NCBI RefSeq assembly: GCF_000165735.1
Contig: NZ_GL538187.1
Location: 1-34,082 of the forward strand
DNA: 34,082 nt
Direction of reading: 5' to 3'
Source: Megasphaera micronuciformis F0359
GTDB lineage: Bacteria > Bacillota > Negativicutes > Veillonellales > Megasphaeraceae
A model generated the notes under the pieces. It was not told the DNA's origin, made no database searches, and saw only the letters and a program-made list of their open reading frames with translations. Every line of letters begins with the position of its first letter. Position 1 is the first letter of the stretch. A program made the translations under genes and the position numbers. Below are positions 32,373 through 34,082 of this stretch, piece by piece.

Positions 32373-34082
32373 CTACTGTTTTGCCATGAGCTGTGCCACT
32401 GCCGCTTTTAACGCGTCGATTTCTTCTTGCTGTTTCGTCAACGTCGCCTTTTGCTGTGCATTTTCGGCACGCAATTGAGTAACTTCATCCTGCATGACAT
32501 AAACGGAGCTGATAGGACCGGCTTTGTACCGATCGGGAATAGCCGCCTTCTTAGCCGCACTGCCGAACTTATGCGTGACTCCGACGTTTACCATATTGTT
32601 ATTGTCGCCGAGAGCTACGCCCATATGGAGCATCGTGTCTTCATTGGCATAATGTGCCAAACCTACGGCTGCCGCCGTTTCCCCGCGATAGTTACCGATA
32701 CCGGCCATAATCTGATTCGGTTCGAGAGGATCGTACTGAATGGGCTTTAAGGCTGCTAAAGCCGCCGACTGCGCCGCAACACGACGGCCTTCCGATTCAA
32801 CCGCACCGATACGATTGACCACTCGTTCAAGACCGCCCGTCGTCTGATGAGAGATAGCATTCATAGCATCGACAACATTTTGTGCCGTCGCCACACCGTC
32901 ATTACCGTTAAGGCCGGCCATGCCGTTATTAACGGCGATCGTAGCCGTCTTCACGTCGTATTTCACATCGCCGTTGGGAGCTACGGACGCAGTGGTCAAA
33001 TTACCGTCCTTAAAGTTCAGTCCGGTACTCAAGCTTACCGTTTCAGCCGAGCCGCCGTTCGCTTTGTAGGACAAGTTCGTAGATTGAGCGGCTTTTGTGC
33101 CGTCAAAGGTCACCTTATAGTCCATAGAATGGCTTCCCGGTGTTGCCGTAACGGTTATGGGATTATTCGGGTTGGAAGTGTCCGTGCTGACTGTAACGGC
33201 ACTGACTGCCGCATCCTTTACGGCCGCCTCTTTCACCTTAACTTGAATACCCGTAGCATTGGCCGTCGTTTCCGTAAATTGACCGTCACCGTTAACGTTA
33301 AACGTACCGTTCTTCAGAGCTAAAGTCTGTGTACCGCCGTTGTCACCGTCATACTTCATCGTTACGTTATCGACAGCCGACTTGGCTGCATCGGCAACCT
33401 GTTTCAATTGGCCTTCCGTTGCCGCTCTGTCCGGAGTGGTCGTCGTCCCGCTCCAAGTCGTATTGGAGAGGCCTGTAATCGTATTGTTACTGCCGTTTAC
33501 CGTCACATTGCCGGCCTTCACCGTATTAGCAGTTACACTGCCATCTGCACCGTCAACAGTGACCTTATTACTACCCGTTCCGACAGTTACCTTATTGCTG
33601 AAGTCTCCGTCTTTAGCTGTAACCTTGCCGGTCGTACCGTCAACGGTTACGGCATTACCGGCCGTACCGACCGTCACCTTATCGGCAAGCTTAACATCGT
33701 AAGTAACCTGTCCGTTAGCCGCCGTAGTAGACGTAAGAGAAATATTTCCCGTCGTACTGTTTGCACCTTCTCCGCTGTTGGCCGTTACTACGGTCTTTGA
33801 ACTGCCTGCAGCCGCTCTGGCATCATCAGCAACCTGCTTTAACTGATCTTCCGTTGCCGCTCTGCCCGATACGGGAGTGCCGCTCCATGTCGTATTGGAA
33901 AGACCCGTAACCGTATTGTTGGCGCCGTTTACATTAACACTTCCGGCCTTAAAGATATTGCCCGTCACCGACCCCGTCGTTCCGTCGAGGGTAATGAGGT
34001 TCGTACCCGTTCCGACCAATACACTGTCGGCGGCCGTTACCTTATTAAAAGATACATCGTCTGCCGTGGCTATGGTAAATTC
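32373..34082 (-). CDS. YadA-type trimeric autotransporter adhesin, 3' part (5' end outside window)
   Basis: The frame stays open to the right edge, so 569 C-terminal residues are visible and the N-terminus is missing. A TTG at 34019 is an internal codon, not a start. The passenger is Gly/Thr/Asn/Val-rich head and stalk sequence with VGTxxNxVTVDGxxGxVT units and two GLSNTTWSGT...RAATExQLKQVAD connectors. Then comes a stalk ending GGLERVVNRIGAVE and the four-stranded YadA membrane anchor (IMAGIGNYRGE, AAAVGLAHYA, LHMGVALGD, NVGVTHKF). Unlike classical YadA, 61 more residues follow the last strand, mostly a coiled coil (QDEVTQLRAENAQQK...). It should be a surface adhesin in an outer membrane. 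A strong terminator follows. Confidence 0.9.
   Translation of the reverse strand, partial: EFTIATADDVSFNKVTAADSVLVGTGTNLITLDGTTGSVTGNIFKAGSVNVNGANNTVTGLSNTTWSGTPVSGRAATEDQLKQVADDARAAAGSSKTVVTANSGEGANSTTGNISLTSTTAANGQVTYDVKLADKVTVGTAGNAVTVDGTTGKVTAKDGDFSNKVTVGTGSNKVTVDGADGSVTANTVKAGNVTVNGSNNTITGLSNTTWSGTTTTPDRAATEGQLKQVADAAKSAVDNVTMKYDGDNGGTQTLALKNGTFNVNGDGQFTETTANATGIQVKVKEAAVKDAAVSAVTVSTDTSNPNNPITVTATPGSHSMDYKVTFDGTKAAQSTNLSYKANGGSAETVSLSTGLNFKDGNLTTASVAPNGDVKYDVKTATIAVNNGMAGLNGNDGVATAQNVVDAMNAISHQTTGGLERVVNRIGAVESEGRRVAAQSAALAALKPIQYDPLEPNQIMAGIGNYRGETAAAVGLAHYANEDTMLHMGVALGDNNNMVNVGVTHKFGSAAKKAAIPDRYKAGPISSVYVMQDEVTQLRAENAQQKATLTKQQEEIDALKAAVAQLMAKQ
33381..33584 (-). repeat. Adhesin head/connector repeat, downstream copy
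   Basis: This copy encodes about 68 residues from VGTGSNKVTVDG through RAATEGQLKQVADAAK. It matches the upstream copy at 33816-34016 closely in protein and DNA, with one extra residue before RAATE. The period is 144-145 residues. A third, partial VGTxxNxVTVDG unit lies between them. Such repeats recombine easily. Confidence 0.7.
33816..34016 (-). repeat. Adhesin head/connector repeat, upstream copy
   Basis: Encodes VGTGTNLITLDG through RAATEDQLKQVADDAR, the counterpart of 33381-33584. The codons before it (to the window edge) again read FNKV-like head sequence, so more copies probably lie beyond the window. Confidence 0.7.

Overview
The window looks like a chromosomal segment from a diderm Firmicute of the class Negativicutes (Veillonella/Dialister/Megasphaera-like). 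This is an inference. The basis is a Firmicutes-type gene order (rpmE - DUF1385 - prfA - prmC - TsaC/Sua5 - rpiB - upp, and rplM-rpsI), a methionine T-box leader, TTGACA-N17-TATAAT-type promoters and strong AGGAGG ribosome binding sites, together with a YadA-type trimeric autotransporter, which needs an outer membrane. Anaerobic, B12-using metabolism fits: class III ribonucleotide reductase, cobalamin adenosyltransferase and a biotin-dependent-type carboxyltransferase. No phage, insertion sequence or CRISPR array is visible, and nearly all of it is housekeeping DNA.

Layout. 1-410 is gene-free and carries two very good tandem promoters (plus a weaker third) firing leftward out of the window, the architecture expected upstream of an rRNA or other highly expressed stable-RNA operon. 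411-1430 is the rplM-rpsI operon (minus strand) with promoter, structured leader and terminator. 1588-2118 is a lone cobalamin adenosyltransferase (plus). 2185-4113 is a HAD phosphatase followed by a Bcr/CflA exporter (minus). 4126-6991 is nrdD-nrdG with a dyad-rich promoter. 7080-12421 is a probable sbcD-sbcC-glyoxalase-tcdA operon. 12545-12967 is perR, divergent from tex (13165-15339). 15451-17098 is a methionine-specifier T-box and an O-acetylhomoserine sulfhydrylase. 17243-22551 is the long rpmE...upp operon. 22679-26155 is dnaE. 26332-26408 is tRNA-Pro(GGG). 26518-27900 is a carboxyltransferase lacking a biotin domain. 28058-29815 is a divergent Dxs-like enzyme. 30004-30432 is a cysteine-rich Rrf2 regulator. 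30550-32173 is a DUF47-PiT phosphate transport pair. 32373 to the right edge is the 3' part of a YadA-type adhesin.

How the parts work together. Translation and its support are heavily represented (L13, S9, L31, RF1 and its methyltransferase PrmC, the tRNA modifiers TsaC and TcdA, tRNA-Pro), as are DNA replication and repair (DnaE, SbcCD, Tex is RNA-linked) and dNTP supply without oxygen (NrdDG). Two metal or Fe-S type redox regulators (PerR and Rrf2) each sit behind a promoter that overlaps a dyad, suggesting autoregulation.

I do not see a convincing undescribed multi-gene system. The best leads are regulatory sites (nrdDG, Rrf2 and perR promoters, the leftward tandem promoters), the Dxs-like protein with altered active-site loop, and the periplasmic coiled-coil tail after the YadA barrel. 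Start codons were moved from the longest reading frame wherever a ribosome binding site clearly pointed to an internal start.
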